DNA from: Haloterrigena sp. KLK7
GTDB lineage: Archaea > Halobacteriota > Halobacteria > Halobacteriales > Natrialbaceae
DNA: 64,000 bases
Assembly (NCBI RefSeq): GCF_037914945.1
Contig: NZ_CP149787.1
Span: 3,162,001 to 3,226,000, forward strand
Direction of reading: 5' to 3'
Shown here: positions 42,929 to 51,990 of the stretch, in pieces
Layout of the letters: the number at the start of each line of letters is the position of its first letter
Numbering within the stretch: the stretch's first letter is position 1
Notes under the pieces: model-generated
What the model was told of the DNA's origin: nothing
Database searches by the model: none
Seen by the model: the letters and a program-made list of their open reading frames with translations, nothing else
Made by a program: the position numbers and the translations under genes

Positions 42929-43039
42929 CATGATGCTCGAGACGACCACTGGCCCGACCCGCGGATCGACGGCGAAATCGACGCGACGAGCCGACAGACC
43001 GACAGACGAGGGAACTGCGGCGGGGATTCGGGGGACGAC

Positions 43040-43471
43040 ATGACGCGAACGGTCATCGCGCAGGGGACCTTCGACATCCTTCACCCCGGCCACGTCCACT
43101 ACGTAGAGGAGGCCGCGGCGATGGGCGACGAACTGATCGTCATCGTCGCCCGCAAGGCCAACGTCGACCACAAGGCGAAGCCGATCTGTCCCGCGACCCA
43201 GCGCCGGGACGTCGTCGCCGCCCTCGAGGCCGTCGACGACGCGATCGTTGGCCACGAGGCGGACATCTTCGCGCCTATCGAAGAGATCGATCCCGACGTG
43301 ATCGCGCTGGGTCACGACCAGCACCACGACGACGACGCGATCGAGGCCGAACTCGAGCGCCGCGGGATCGAGTGTACGGTCGAGCGTGCGAGCGCCCGCG
43401 AACCGGACAGCGAGGACGAACTCCTCTCGACGCGGCTGATCATCGACCGGATCCTCGAGCGCCGCGGTTGA
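43040..43471 (+). CDS. ribL: FAD synthase (archaeal RibL-type)
   Basis: A 143-residue cytidylyltransferase-fold protein. The nucleotide-binding [17 protein letters not shown] (HxGH) lies at residues 9-25, and the family end [12 protein letters not shown] (from S-S/T-T-x-I) near residue 130. RibL transfers AMP from ATP to FMN to make FAD in archaea. The two Cys reported as redox-sensitive in RibL are not obviously both present here (one in CPATQRR, one in IECTVER). It lies 111 bases after the JAMM gene. Confidence 0.9.
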   Translation: MTRTVIAQGTFDILHPGHVHYVEEAAAMGDELIVIVARKANVDHKAKPICPATQRRDVVAALEAVDDAIVGHEADIFAPIEEIDPDVIALGHDQHHDDDAIEAELERRGIECTVERASAREPDSEDELLSTRLIIDRILERRG

Positions 43472-43492
43472 CGCCGGACGCGGGCCGCACCG

Positions 43493-43648
43493 TCAGTTCT
43501 CCAGGATAACCGGCGGGGGGAGCCGCATCGAATCGATCGTGTGGCCCGTCTCGACGAAGTGTTCGATGGCTCGCTCCGAGACCTCCGACTCGGTCGTGCC
43601 ATCGGCGGTGCTGGCCTGCCACCCGCATTCCAGACAGTACTTATACAT
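43493..43648 (-). CDS. 51-residue CxxC protein
   Basis: A complete short gene on the minus strand: ATG at 43648, TGA at 43493-43495. The protein starts MYKYCLECGWQAST, then has an acidic helix (TESEVSERAIEHFVETGH) and the end IDSMRLPPPVILEN. One CxxC plus one or two His suggest a small zinc-binding fold, resembling the many haloarchaeal zinc-finger micro-proteins. Function is unknown. It converges on ribL, with stops about 20 bases apart. Confidence 0.75.
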   Translation of the reverse strand: MYKYCLECGWQASTADGTTESEVSERAIEHFVETGHTIDSMRLPPPVILEN

Positions 43649-43917
43649 TCGTGGCTCTGTCAGTCACTCTGTGACACTGGCGGGAAAGACTCGTGCAGGA
43701 AATCGAAGGGCACGAGCGTGTGCAGGGCCGGGAACACCGATGCCGGGGTTCGGAGTGTTGTACTCGAGCGAGTGAATACGCTTCGACTGACAGTCGTTTC
43801 GACGACTACGTTCAGTGTCGATATCGGTCGCTTCGTTTGACGGAGGGATCGGTCACCGACGGTCGCCCGAAGGTGTTCGCTGCGCGCTTGATAGGGTTCG
43901 ATACCGGTATCCGAGGA

Positions 43918-43925
43918 CTTTAAGC
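43918..43925 (+). promoter_or_regulatory. TATA-like box of ilvD
   Basis: CTTTAAGC is centred about 26 bases before the ilvD ATG, so ilvD is probably leaderless. The rest of 43649-43917 holds no gene that I can support. Confidence 0.55.
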
Positions 43926-43947
43926 GCCGAGGTAGCAATTCCCGGGT

Positions 43948-45684
43948 ATGAGCCAACAGCCCGAGCAGCGGTCGCCCGCGGAGGGCAAACCCGACGATCT
44001 GCCGAGCAACGAGGTCACGGAGGGGGTCGAGCGAGCCCCTCACCGTGCGATGTTCCGCGCGATGGGGTACGACGACGAGGACTTCGACTCGCCGATGATC
44101 GGCGTCGCGAACCCGGCCGCGGACATCACGCCCTGTAACGTCCACCTGGACGACGTGGCCCAGTCGGCCTACGACGCCGTCGACGAGGCCGACGGGATGC
44201 CCATCGAGTTCGGTACCATCACCATCTCCGACGCCATCTCGATGGGGACCGAGGGGATGAAGGCCTCCCTCATCTCGCGGGAAGTCATCGCCGACTCCGT
44301 CGAACTGGTCGCCTTCGGCGAGCGCATGGACGGGCTGGTCACCATCGGCGGCTGCGACAAGAACATGCCCGGGATGATGATGGCCGCCATCCGAACGGAT
44401 CTCCCCAGCGTCTTCCTCTACGGCGGTTCGATCATGCCCGGCGAGCACGGGGGTCGGGAGATCACGATCCAGAACGTCTTCGAGGGCGTCGGCGCCGTGG
44501 CGGACGGCGACATGTCCGAGGAGGAACTCGACGAGATGGAGCGCAACGCCTGTCCCGGCGCGGGCTCCTGTGGCGGCATGTTCACCGCCAACACCATGGC
44601 CTCGATCTCCGAGACGATCGGCTTCGCGCCGCTGGGCTCCTCGTCGCCGCCCGCCGAGGACGAGGACCGGTACGAGGTCGCCCGCGAGAGCGGCGAACTC
44701 GCCGTCGAGGCCGTCGAGGAACAGCGTAAGCCCTCGGACTTCCTCACCAAGGAATCGTTCGAGAACGCCATCGCGCTGCAGGTCGCCGTCGGCGGTTCGA
44801 CCAACGCCGTGCTCCACCTGCTGGCGATGGCCGCCGAGGCCGGCATCGACCTCGACATCGAGGAGTTCAACGAGATCAGCGCGCGCACGCCCAAGATCGC
44901 CGACCTCCAGCCCGGCGGCGAGCGCGTGATGAACGACCTCCACGAGGTCGGCGGCGTCCCCGTCGTCCTCCGGGAACTGCTCGAGGCGGACCTGCTCCAC
45001 GGCGACGCGCTGACGGTCACCGGCGAGACGATCGCCGAAGGGCTCGGGCGAATCGACCCGCCGGCGGTCGAGGACCTCGACGCCGACTTCCTCAACACCG
45101 TCGACGAGCCGATCCACGAGCGCGGTGCCATCCGCATCCTGACGGGCAACCTCGCGCCCGAGGGAGCGGTCATCAAGATCACCGGCGAGGACCACCTCCA
45201 CCACGAGGGTCCCGTCCGGATCTTCGAGGAGGAGGAGAACGCGATGGCGTACGTCCAGGAGGGCCGGGTCGAGACCGGCGACGTCATCGGCATCCGCAAC
45301 GAGGGCCCCCAGGGCGGCCCCGGCATGCGCGAGATGCTCGGCGTCACGAGCGCCGTGGCGGGACAGGGCCACGCCGAGGACGTCGCGCTGTTCACTGACG
45401 GCCGCTTCTCCGGGGCGACACGCGGGTTCTCCATCGGCCACGTCGCGCCGGAGGCCGCCGTCGGCGGCCCGATCGCCGCCCTCGAGGACGGCGACACGAT
45501 CACCATCGACATCGACGATCACGAGCTCTCCGTGGACCTCTCCGACGAGGAACTCGAGGCGCGACTCGAGGAGCACGACCTGCCCGAACCCAACTACACG
45601 ACGGGCGTGCTGGCGAAGTACGGGCAGATGTTCGGGTCTGCGGAGAACGGTGCCGTGACGAACCCCGGCGCGAAGCAGGACTGA
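43948..45684 (+). CDS. ilvD: Dihydroxy-acid dehydratase
   Basis: A 578-residue enzyme of branched-chain amino-acid synthesis. It dehydrates dihydroxy-isovalerate and dihydroxy-methylvalerate to the 2-oxo acids. Iron-sulfur cluster ligands are Cys in PCNVHL near residue 61, [13 protein letters not shown] near residue 135 and [13 protein letters not shown] near residue 208. [16 protein letters not shown] and [22 protein letters not shown] are further hallmarks. The length is typical. Monocistronic, with no ilv or leu neighbours here. Confidence 0.97.
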   Translation: MSQQPEQRSPAEGKPDDLPSNEVTEGVERAPHRAMFRAMGYDDEDFDSPMIGVANPAADITPCNVHLDDVAQSAYDAVDEADGMPIEFGTITISDAISMGTEGMKASLISREVIADSVELVAFGERMDGLVTIGGCDKNMPGMMMAAIRTDLPSVFLYGGSIMPGEHGGREITIQNVFEGVGAVADGDMSEEELDEMERNACPGAGSCGGMFTANTMASISETIGFAPLGSSSPPAEDEDRYEVARESGELAVEAVEEQRKPSDFLTKESFENAIALQVAVGGSTNAVLHLLAMAAEAGIDLDIEEFNEISARTPKIADLQPGGERVMNDLHEVGGVPVVLRELLEADLLHGDALTVTGETIAEGLGRIDPPAVEDLDADFLNTVDEPIHERGAIRILTGNLAPEGAVIKITGEDHLHHEGPVRIFEEEENAMAYVQEGRVETGDVIGIRNEGPQGGPGMREMLGVTSAVAGQGHAEDVALFTDGRFSGATRGFSIGHVAPEAAVGGPIAALEDGDTITIDIDDHELSVDLSDEELEARLEEHDLPEPNYTTGVLAKYGQMFGSAENGAVTNPGAKQD

Positions 45685-45938
45685 AGGCGCGCGACGCCGG
45701 CTCGAGGTCGGCGTTTCGATCGGTACGCGTGACGGACGGATTTGTTTCGGTACTCGACCGTCGCTAGCAGCTCGTTTTTCGCCAGATTGGAACGTATCGC
45801 TACCTGAACATGAACTCGACCGATAGCAGCGGGACGGTCAGGAGTTCGCGAAAGTGGCCCGGAGTCGGATCCGGTGTCGTTTACTCGCTCCGAAAAGGAG
45901 TATAGTTATTACATTTTGTCGTACAAGCTTTACGTAGA

Positions 45939-46346
45939 ATGGCTGACCTGAAACGGTACGCGGCGTTCGCGATCGGGCTGCTCGGAATCTGCGGTGCGCT
46001 CTTCGGAACCCTCGGCGGACCGGGAACGACCGGCGAACCGAACGCGGCGCTCGCCCTTGGCAGCGGCGTCGTCGGCGCGGTCTCGCTCGGCTGGCATCAA
46101 CACGCGAAGGACGGACTCGAAAACGACGAGCGGTACATGGCCATCAACTACCGCGCCGGCTACGTCGCCTTCTGGGCGGTGTTCTGGTTCCTGTTCGTCT
46201 TCGCGCTGGCCGGGATCGGAGAGGGCGAAAACGGCGGCGTGAACTACGGACTCCCGATCGAGGCCCACGCGATCGTGATGACGGCCTTCGCGCTCGGGCT
46301 CGCCGCACTGATGATCTCGAAGACATGGTATAAACGGCAGTTCTGA
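45939..46346 (+). CDS. DUF2178-like membrane protein
   Basis: A 135-residue protein with four membrane segments (about 7-24, 38-52, 68-92, 108-127). The pattern ending in MISKTWYKRQF and its place five bases before a small XRE regulator match DUF2178 proteins, which are commonly paired with YgzD-like regulators. TATATAG-like sequence at 45901-45914 gives a nearly leaderless start. The function is unknown; it may sense or be controlled by the regulator. Confidence 0.75.
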   Translation: MADLKRYAAFAIGLLGICGALFGTLGGPGTTGEPNAALALGSGVVGAVSLGWHQHAKDGLENDERYMAINYRAGYVAFWAVFWFLFVFALAGIGEGENGGVNYGLPIEAHAIVMTAFALGLAALMISKTWYKRQF

Positions 46347-46351
46347 GGCCC

Positions 46352-46558
46352 ATGGAAAATAATCTCAAGGTCTGGCGAGCGAAGGCCGACGTCACGCAGG
46401 CCGAACTCGCGGACGAGGTGGACGTCTCCCGACAGACGATCAACGCCATCGAGCGCGGTCGCTACGACCCGAGCCTCGAGTTGGCGTTCGAACTGGCCCG
46501 CTACTTCGACTGCCGGATCGAGGACATCTTCACGTACGACCCGGAAGACGGGGACTGA
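46352..46558 (+). CDS. XRE-family HTH regulator (YgzD-like)
   Basis: A 68-residue DNA-binding protein that is almost only a helix-turn-helix: LKVWRAKADVTQAELADEVDVSRQTINAIERGRYDPSLELAFELARYFDCRIEDIF. This short form, next to a DUF2178 membrane gene, is widespread in archaea and firmicutes. It is cotranscribed with the membrane gene and probably autoregulates it. Confidence 0.93.
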   Translation: MENNLKVWRAKADVTQAELADEVDVSRQTINAIERGRYDPSLELAFELARYFDCRIEDIFTYDPEDGD

Positions 46559-46600
46559 TCGGCGGCTCGGATCGACAATCGAGCCCGACGGTCGCGGCCG

Positions 46601-47227
46601 TCACTCCCCGAGTCGCCGTTCCGCCTCTGCGAGCGCTTCCTGTGTGTCGATACCCTCGAACGTCCGGTCGGAGACGCCCTCGAGGACGTCCTCGCCGACT
46701 TCCGCGACGTCGATTCGCTCGAGCGCGGCGACGATCCGTTTGTCTTCGGAGTCGAGCGTCTCTTCGCAGGCGCGGGCCATCGCGTCGGCCCGGTAGACGG
46801 CCTGCGTCGTCTGGTACCAGCCGTCCTCGAGGCGGACGACGGCGCCGTCGCGACCGCGGGCGCGCTCGTGAAGCGTCTCGAGCAGCGCGGGATCGACGAA
46901 CGGCATGTCGCAGGCGACGACGGCCGCGTACTCGCGGTCGACCGCCTCGAGGCCGACCTGAATACCCGCGAGCGGCCCCCTGTCCGGGACGGGATCGGTC
47001 GCGTACCGGGGCTCGAGGTCGCTGCCCGCGAGCGCGGCGCGGATCGCCTCGAGCTGGTCGTCCCGGCAGTTGATCACGAGGTCGTCGGTCACGGTCGCGA
47101 GTCGGTCGCCGACCCGGCGGATCATCGGCGTCCCCGCGAGGTCGGCGACGGCCTTGTCCGACTCGCCGAAGCGCGTGGAGTAGCCGCCGGCGAGGACGAC
47201 GCCGCCGAGCGAGCGTTCGCTGGTCAC
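46601..47227 (-). CDS. mobA: Molybdenum cofactor guanylyltransferase
   Basis: A 208-residue nucleotidyltransferase. The nucleotide-binding VVLAGGYSTRFGESDKAVADLAGTPMI lies at residues 10-36 and VACDMPFVDP near residue 110 is the Mg-binding motif. MobA attaches GMP to Mo-molybdopterin to give the bis-MGD cofactor used by oxidoreductases such as nitrate and DMSO reductases. The downstream minus-strand neighbour is a different operon partner: yqeC lies upstream of it on the same strand. Confidence 0.92.
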   Translation of the reverse strand: MTSERSLGGVVLAGGYSTRFGESDKAVADLAGTPMIRRVGDRLATVTDDLVINCRDDQLEAIRAALAGSDLEPRYATDPVPDRGPLAGIQVGLEAVDREYAAVVACDMPFVDPALLETLHERARGRDGAVVRLEDGWYQTTQAVYRADAMARACEETLDSEDKRIVAALERIDVAEVGEDVLEGVSDRTFEGIDTQEALAEAERRLGE

Positions 47228-47313
47228 GGGCGGCGATAGGACCAGCTATCCCATAAACTACGCCCCCATTCATCGGCATCTGGGGACTCGAGGGCGGGAC
47301 GGGATCGACGGCG

Positions 47314-48120
47314 TCACTCGAGGACGTCGACCAGCGGCTCGTCGGCGATCATGCTCGTCAGGACGACCCGCGGGATGCGGCCGTGAGCGGCCGCCTCGAC
47401 GTCCGCGCTCCGCTCGAGGATCCGCGTCGCGACCTCGCGGGCGACCGCACGATCGTCGGCGTCGTCGACCATGTTGAGCACCGGGACGTACGTCGCGTCC
47501 GGCGGCACGTCCTTCAGCCCGCCGTCGGGGCTGGTGAGGACCGCCGCGACGTCGTCCGGCCGAATCGGGTCGCCGAGATCGCGTCCGGTAACGGCCGCGA
47601 CGCGCTCCGGCCGGTGGACGGCCTCGTCGTCGAGGGGTCGGCCGACCGCGTCGACGCTGGCGATCGCGAGCACCGTCTCCGCGGCCGCGGGCAGTTGGGG
47701 CTCGCGCTCGTTCGGCGCCTTCAGCAGCCGCGTTCGCGCCCCGTCGGCCTTGACGAGGACGTGATCGACGCTCGAGGCCGCCGCGATTCGATCGACGATA
47801 TCGGGTTCGTACCCCAGATAGCGGTCCTCGCGCTCCTGGGCCGGGACCAGTCCGAGCGGCCACTCGAGACCGTCCGCGGCGCCGTCGACCTCGCCGCCGT
47901 CGGCCCGCTCGAGCAGGTCGACTGGGTCCTGCGTGACTCGCACCGCGGCGACCTGCCGGTCGAAGATCGGAATGCGGACGGTCGCCGTCACGACCGCTCG
48001 CTCGAGTCGGCCCGCGAGCTCGTACAGCGTCGATTTCTTGCCGCCGGCGCCGACGACGCAGGTGACCGCGGCGTTCGCCTCGAGCGCGTCCACGAGATCG
48101 AGATCCGGGTCGTCGTCCAT
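47314..48120 (-). CDS. yqeC: YqeC-like molybdenum hydroxylase accessory protein
   Basis: A 268-residue P-loop-like protein. The start CVVGAGGKKSTLYELAGRL (residues 21-39) is the typical nucleotide-binding loop, with VLVKADGARTRLLKAPNEREP near residue 125 as the second hallmark of YqeC. YqeC is linked to selenium- or molybdenum-dependent hydroxylases. Here it sits 86 bases upstream of mobA, which supports a molybdenum-cofactor role. The start at 48120 removes an Arg-rich 73-residue extension. Confidence 0.85.
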   Translation of the reverse strand: MDDDPDLDLVDALEANAAVTCVVGAGGKKSTLYELAGRLERAVVTATVRIPIFDRQVAAVRVTQDPVDLLERADGGEVDGAADGLEWPLGLVPAQEREDRYLGYEPDIVDRIAAASSVDHVLVKADGARTRLLKAPNEREPQLPAAAETVLAIASVDAVGRPLDDEAVHRPERVAAVTGRDLGDPIRPDDVAAVLTSPDGGLKDVPPDATYVPVLNMVDDADDRAVAREVATRILERSADVEAAAHGRIPRVVLTSMIADEPLVDVLE

Positions 48121-48178
48121 ACCCGCCGGTACGACGACCGACGAGAAAGAGCCGGCGGTCGGTCGACGGGTTCGGTGG

Positions 48179-48883
48179 CTACGAGAAGTGCTCTCGCGTC
48201 GGCGACCGGCCCGGCAGCGCGTACTCGAGGTAGCCCACGAGGTACGCCAGCAGGAGCGGGAGATACCCCTCCCGTTCGTGGCGCCGGACCGACGTCCGAA
48301 CGGGACAGTCGGGGTCGTAGGCGACCCGACCCGCCTCACGCAACCGCAGGGAGAGATCTGTGTCCTCGAGAAACGGGAGCGACTCGTCGAAGCCGTCGAC
48401 CGCCTCGAACGCCGACCGGCGAACGCTGCAGTTCGGTCCCGGCTGCTGGACGAAGCCGACGGACCAGCTGATCCGGTACCACCAGTCCGAGAGGAGGCGA
48501 AAGCGGACGCGGTGGGAGAGTCCGTCCGCGAGCGGCCGGAGCGGACCGCCGACGCCGACGACCGCCGGCGTCGCGTAGTGGCGCCAGTGGCGTCGTACCC
48601 ACGTCGACGGGACGATCGTGTCGGCGTCGGTAAACAGTAGGACGTCGCCCGTCGCGACCGCTGCGCCCCGGTTGCGCGCCGCGCCGGGGCCGTCGCGGCG
48701 GTCGTCGGTGAGCACGCGGTCGACCACCCCGTGTTCGCGAGCGATCCGCAGCGTCGCCGCTCCGCTCGCGACGACGATCACCTCGAGTCGCCCGTCGAAC
48801 GACTGGCGTCCCAGCGAGGCGAGCGTGCGCTCGAGTCGGGCCGCCTCCTCGCGGGCGGGGACGACGACCGACGCGGTTGCCAT
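48179..48883 (-). CDS. Glycosyltransferase family 2
   Basis: A 234-residue GT-A enzyme. SVVVPAREEAARLERTLASL starts the nucleotide-sugar site, GPGAARNRGAAVATGDVLLFTDADT gives the DxD metal motif near residue 90, and a later FLEDTDLSLRLREAG is the acceptor-side ED motif. GPNCSVRRSAFEAVGGFDE-like sequence completes the family pattern. Substrate is unknown; possible roles are S-layer or archaellin N-glycosylation or a lipid sugar. Divergent from the next gene. Confidence 0.88.
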   Translation of the reverse strand: MATASVVVPAREEAARLERTLASLGRQSFDGRLEVIVVASGAATLRIAREHGVVDRVLTDDRRDGPGAARNRGAAVATGDVLLFTDADTIVPSTWVRRHWRHYATPAVVGVGGPLRPLADGLSHRVRFRLLSDWWYRISWSVGFVQQPGPNCSVRRSAFEAVDGFDESLPFLEDTDLSLRLREAGRVAYDPDCPVRTSVRRHEREGYLPLLLAYLVGYLEYALPGRSPTREHFS

Positions 48884-48979
48884 GGGGGAACTGTCCCCGC
48901 GACCGAGATAACGCCTGCGACGACAGTCGTTGCCAGCGTCGAAACGGCCTTCCCGGGGGCCTCCCTACGGCCGGGCACG

Positions 48980-49963
48980 ATGACCGCGACCGTCAGCGCG
49001 GGAGCCAGGCTCCACGTCGGCTTCCAGAACCTCTCGCTCGCTCGCAGACGACTCTACGGCGGGATCGGCGTCGGGCTCGAGGAGCCGCGCGTGACGGTCA
49101 CCGCCGAACCCGCCGACGGCGTCGAGGGCGACGATCCGCTGGGGCGGGAGTACGCCGCCCGCGCCGTCGACGCCCTCGACGTCCCGGGGGTCGCGGTCAC
49201 GATCGAGGAACGGCTGCCCCGCCACGTCGGCCTCGGCAGCGGGACCCAGCTGGCGCTCTCGGTCCTCGCCGCGACGGCGCGGGCACACGGTCTCGAGCCC
49301 CGCATCCGAGACCTCGCGCCGGCGATGGGCCGGGGCGGGCGCAGCGGTGTCGGCGTCGCAACCTTCGAAGAGGGAGGGTTCGTCGTCGACGCCGGCCATC
49401 CGACCAACCGCTTCACCACCGAGCCGCCGGCGGAGGGCGACTGGACGGTCCCCCCGGTGGTCGCCCGCCACGACCTCCCCGCGGACTGGCGATTCCTCGT
49501 CGCCGTCCCCGACGCGGATCCCGGCCGCAGCGGCGACGACGAGGACGCGAGCATGCGCGCCGTCGTCGAGCGCGCCGACCCCGCCGTCGCCGACGAGATC
49601 GCCGGCGTCGTCACCCGCAAACTGCTGCCCGCCGCCGCGGAGGGCCGTCTCGAGGCCTTCGGCGAGGCGATCGCCGAGATCGGCCGGAAGAACGGCGCCT
49701 GGTACGCCGACGCGCAGGGCGGGGTCTTCCGTCCGCCCGCGGGAACGCTCGTCGAGACGCTCGAGGACTGCCCGGTGCTGTCGGGCATCGGCCAGTCGTC
49801 GTGGGGCCCCGTCGTTTACGGCGTGACCGACCGCAGCCACGCCGCCGAGGCCGAGTCGGCGGCTCGAGACGCCCTCGCGGACAACGGCCTCGAGGGCCGG
49901 GTGTTGCTGGCCGAACCGGCGACGGACGGGGCTCGAGTGCGGGCTGGAGGGAAAGAGCAATAG
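48980..49963 (+). CDS. Beta-RFAP synthase-like GHMP protein
   Basis: A 327-residue GHMP-fold protein. VSAGARLHVGFQNLS and LPRHVGLGSGTQLALSVLAA match beta-ribofuranosylaminobenzene 5'-phosphate synthase, including GRGGRSGVGVATFEEGGFVVDAGH near residue 113. That enzyme makes the first methanopterin-specific intermediate from PRPP and p-aminobenzoate. Haloarchaea mainly use folate-type carriers, so its product here is unclear. The start at 48980 is chosen because longer frames run through shadow sequence. Confidence 0.8.
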   Translation: MTATVSAGARLHVGFQNLSLARRRLYGGIGVGLEEPRVTVTAEPADGVEGDDPLGREYAARAVDALDVPGVAVTIEERLPRHVGLGSGTQLALSVLAATARAHGLEPRIRDLAPAMGRGGRSGVGVATFEEGGFVVDAGHPTNRFTTEPPAEGDWTVPPVVARHDLPADWRFLVAVPDADPGRSGDDEDASMRAVVERADPAVADEIAGVVTRKLLPAAAEGRLEAFGEAIAEIGRKNGAWYADAQGGVFRPPAGTLVETLEDCPVLSGIGQSSWGPVVYGVTDRSHAAEAESAARDALADNGLEGRVLLAEPATDGARVRAGGKEQ

Positions 49964-50079
49964 AGAAAGTAACGTACCCGCGAGCGAAGCCGAAAGCTGC
50001 GCGAGCGGGCCGACGACTGACCCGAAGCGAGAGAAACGAGCGAGGGGAAGGAGAAGGCTTTTGATCGACCTTTTGTCGA

Positions 50080-50100
50080 GGGTGCGCCGCAGGCGCACCC
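50080..50100. terminator. Perfect 9-bp hairpin
   Basis: GGGTGCGCC / GGCGCACCC with a GCA loop, within the 190-base gap between the beta-RFAP synthase-like gene and the RAD55-like gene. It could end the upstream transcript; there is no strong T-run. Confidence 0.45.
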
Positions 50101-50155
50101 GCGGCGTAAAAGGGTGGCCGCAATGGGTAAGCGGGTCCGTTCCAACGGAGTGGGT

Positions 50156-50992
50156 ATGAAACGGCTGCCGCTCGGAATCCCGAGACTCGACCGGATGATC
50201 GGCGGGGGCGCGCCCGCCGGCAGCGTCGTGTTGCTCGCGGGCGAGGCGGGGGCCGGCGCGCGGGAGTTCTCCTACACGAGCGCAGTGATGAACGGCCTCG
50301 CCGACGCGGCGCCCGACGAGTTCGACCGCTACTACGGCGACCTCGAGTCGGGGGCCGAACTCCCCGACGCGGTCCACTACGTCTCGTTTACCGACGAGCG
50401 GGCGGCGATCGTCGACGAGATGGGGCTGGTCATGGACGACGGACTCGTCGACGCGGGGACGGACGGCGTCTCCGTCGTCGAACTCGCGGAGTCGTACTTC
50501 CAGTTGACGCCGGTGCCGACGGACTGGTACGCCGAGCGCGCGACCGATATCACCGGCCTCGGTGATCGAACCGGTCGCAGCGACGTCCTCGAGGCGCTGG
50601 GCGAGTACCTGACCGAGCACGCCGCGGGGAGTCTCGTCGTGATCGACTCCGTGACCGACCTCGTCGCGACGGCCGACGACCGGCTGGCGTGGTCGGACCT
50701 GACGGTCCTGTTGAAGGGACTCAAACGCGCCGCCCACCGCTGGGGCGGCGTCATCCTGCTGCTTGTCAACGCGGAGGCCCTCGAGCCGACGGAGCTGGGG
50801 CGCCTGAAGGAGGCCACCGACGGGACCCTGCTGTTCGAGTGGGAGAGCGGCGGCTCCGAGCGCGCCCGCACCCTCGTCGTCGAACAGTTCCGCGGCGTCC
50901 TCTCGCGACTCGAGGACGAAGACATCGTCCGGTTCGAGACGGCGATCAACGACAGCGGATTCGATATCAGTAACGTCCGCAAGATCCGTTGA
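50156..50992 (+). CDS. RAD55/KaiC-like protein with degenerate Walker A (HTR-like)
   Basis: A 278-residue RecA-fold protein. LGIPRLDRMIGGGAPAGSVVLLAG is the usual start of RAD55/KaiC-like ATPases. The Walker A loop reads GEAGAGAREF, so Lys and Thr are missing where G-x-x-G-x-G-K-T is expected. Walker B is close to normal: GSLVVIDSVTDLV near residue 155. Haloarchaeal relatives are called HTR-like proteins and may be regulators of transducers; the role is unproven. The next two genes are on the same strand. Confidence 0.85.
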   Translation: MKRLPLGIPRLDRMIGGGAPAGSVVLLAGEAGAGAREFSYTSAVMNGLADAAPDEFDRYYGDLESGAELPDAVHYVSFTDERAAIVDEMGLVMDDGLVDAGTDGVSVVELAESYFQLTPVPTDWYAERATDITGLGDRTGRSDVLEALGEYLTEHAAGSLVVIDSVTDLVATADDRLAWSDLTVLLKGLKRAAHRWGGVILLLVNAEALEPTELGRLKEATDGTLLFEWESGGSERARTLVVEQFRGVLSRLEDEDIVRFETAINDSGFDISNVRKIR

Positions 50993-51072
50993 GAGACGAT
51001 CTCCGGCGCGTATCGAGCAGTGAGTCCGAACCAACCATTAAGCCCGTCTCGTCCGAACGACGAGTCGAACGT

Positions 51073-51990
51073 ATGTCGAGCGAAGACGACGGCGGAATCT
51101 CGTTCGCGTTGCCCGGCGAGGTCGACGACTGGCTCGCCCGGGAGGCCGGCCGGCGCGACGAGAGCCGCGACGACGTCTGCCGGCGCCTGGTCACGGCGGC
51201 CCACGCCGTCGCGACCGACGACGAGATCGAGCCGAGCGACCTCGACGATCTCACGGCCGTTCGGGCCCGGCTCGACGCCCAGCGCGAGGAGTTCAGGGAG
51301 TTGCTCGAGGACGTCCGGAATCGCGTCGTCCAGGTCAAACGCGAGACCGACGCGAAGGCGCCCGCCGACCACGACCACGCCGAACACGTCGGCGAGGACG
51401 CGCTCGCGGCCGTCCGCGAGGACCTCGAGGCCCTCGACGCGACCGTCGACGACGGCTTCGAGAACTTCGAGACCGTTCTCGAGACCCTCCTCGGCGAGAC
51501 GGCGGCGCTCGACGATCGAACGACCGCGCTCGCGAACGCTGTGGTGGACCTCCGCGAACACCGGAACGCCGCCGCCGAACGGGAGCGGCGTCGAGCGGCG
51601 GTCGACCGACTCAAACTCGCGGCCAATCGACTGGGGATCCGCACCGCCGTCTGCGACGCCTGCGACGCCGCGGTCGACCTCGCGCTGTTGACCGAACCGG
51701 CGTGTCCCCACTGCTCGACGGCGGTCACGGACGTCGTCGAGACGGACTCGTTCTTCGGCTCCCCCACGCTCGAGACGGGCGAGCCGCCGGCCCTCGAGGG
51801 ACGGGTCGACGACCCGGTTTCGGCGACGTCCGAGGACGTCTTCGATGCAGTCGAGGCGGACGCGACGGAGACGAATGCGACGGCGGCGGACCGCGCCGAG
51901 CGAGACGACGGGAACGAGCGGAACGAACAGTCCAGCGACTCGAGCGCGGCGTCGGTTCTCGAGTTCGATTCGGCGGAGCCGGCCCGATGA
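51073..51990 (+). CDS. Ribbon-helix-helix-like, coiled-coil, zinc-ribbon protein
   Basis: A 305-residue acidic protein. The first 40 residues (ISFALPGEVDDWLAREAGRRDESRDDVCRRLV) follow the pattern of ribbon-helix-helix DNA-binding domains. Residues 55-190 are helical coiled coil, with a His-containing break. A zinc ribbon (CDACDAAVDLALLTEPACPHC) lies near residue 198, followed by a disordered acidic tail. No family name is recognised. Its stop overlaps the next start (ATGA), so the two proteins are probably made together. Function is unknown. Confidence 0.75.
   Translation: MSSEDDGGISFALPGEVDDWLAREAGRRDESRDDVCRRLVTAAHAVATDDEIEPSDLDDLTAVRARLDAQREEFRELLEDVRNRVVQVKRETDAKAPADHDHAEHVGEDALAAVREDLEALDATVDDGFENFETVLETLLGETAALDDRTTALANAVVDLREHRNAAAERERRRAAVDRLKLAANRLGIRTAVCDACDAAVDLALLTEPACPHCSTAVTDVVETDSFFGSPTLETGEPPALEGRVDDPVSATSEDVFDAVEADATETNATAADRAERDDGNERNEQSSDSSAASVLEFDSAEPAR

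Noticed and set aside
43660-45576. 638-codon open frame opposite ilvD
   Set aside because: ilvD has all its catalytic motifs on the + strand; the antisense frame shows no recognisable fold.
45809-45904. Short + strand ORF upstream of the DUF2178 gene
   Set aside because: About 30 codons with no notable composition; more likely leader or spacer sequence.
48965-51034. 689-codon minus-strand frame
   Set aside because: Covers two + strand genes with clear motifs; no start signal and Arg/Asp-biased composition.
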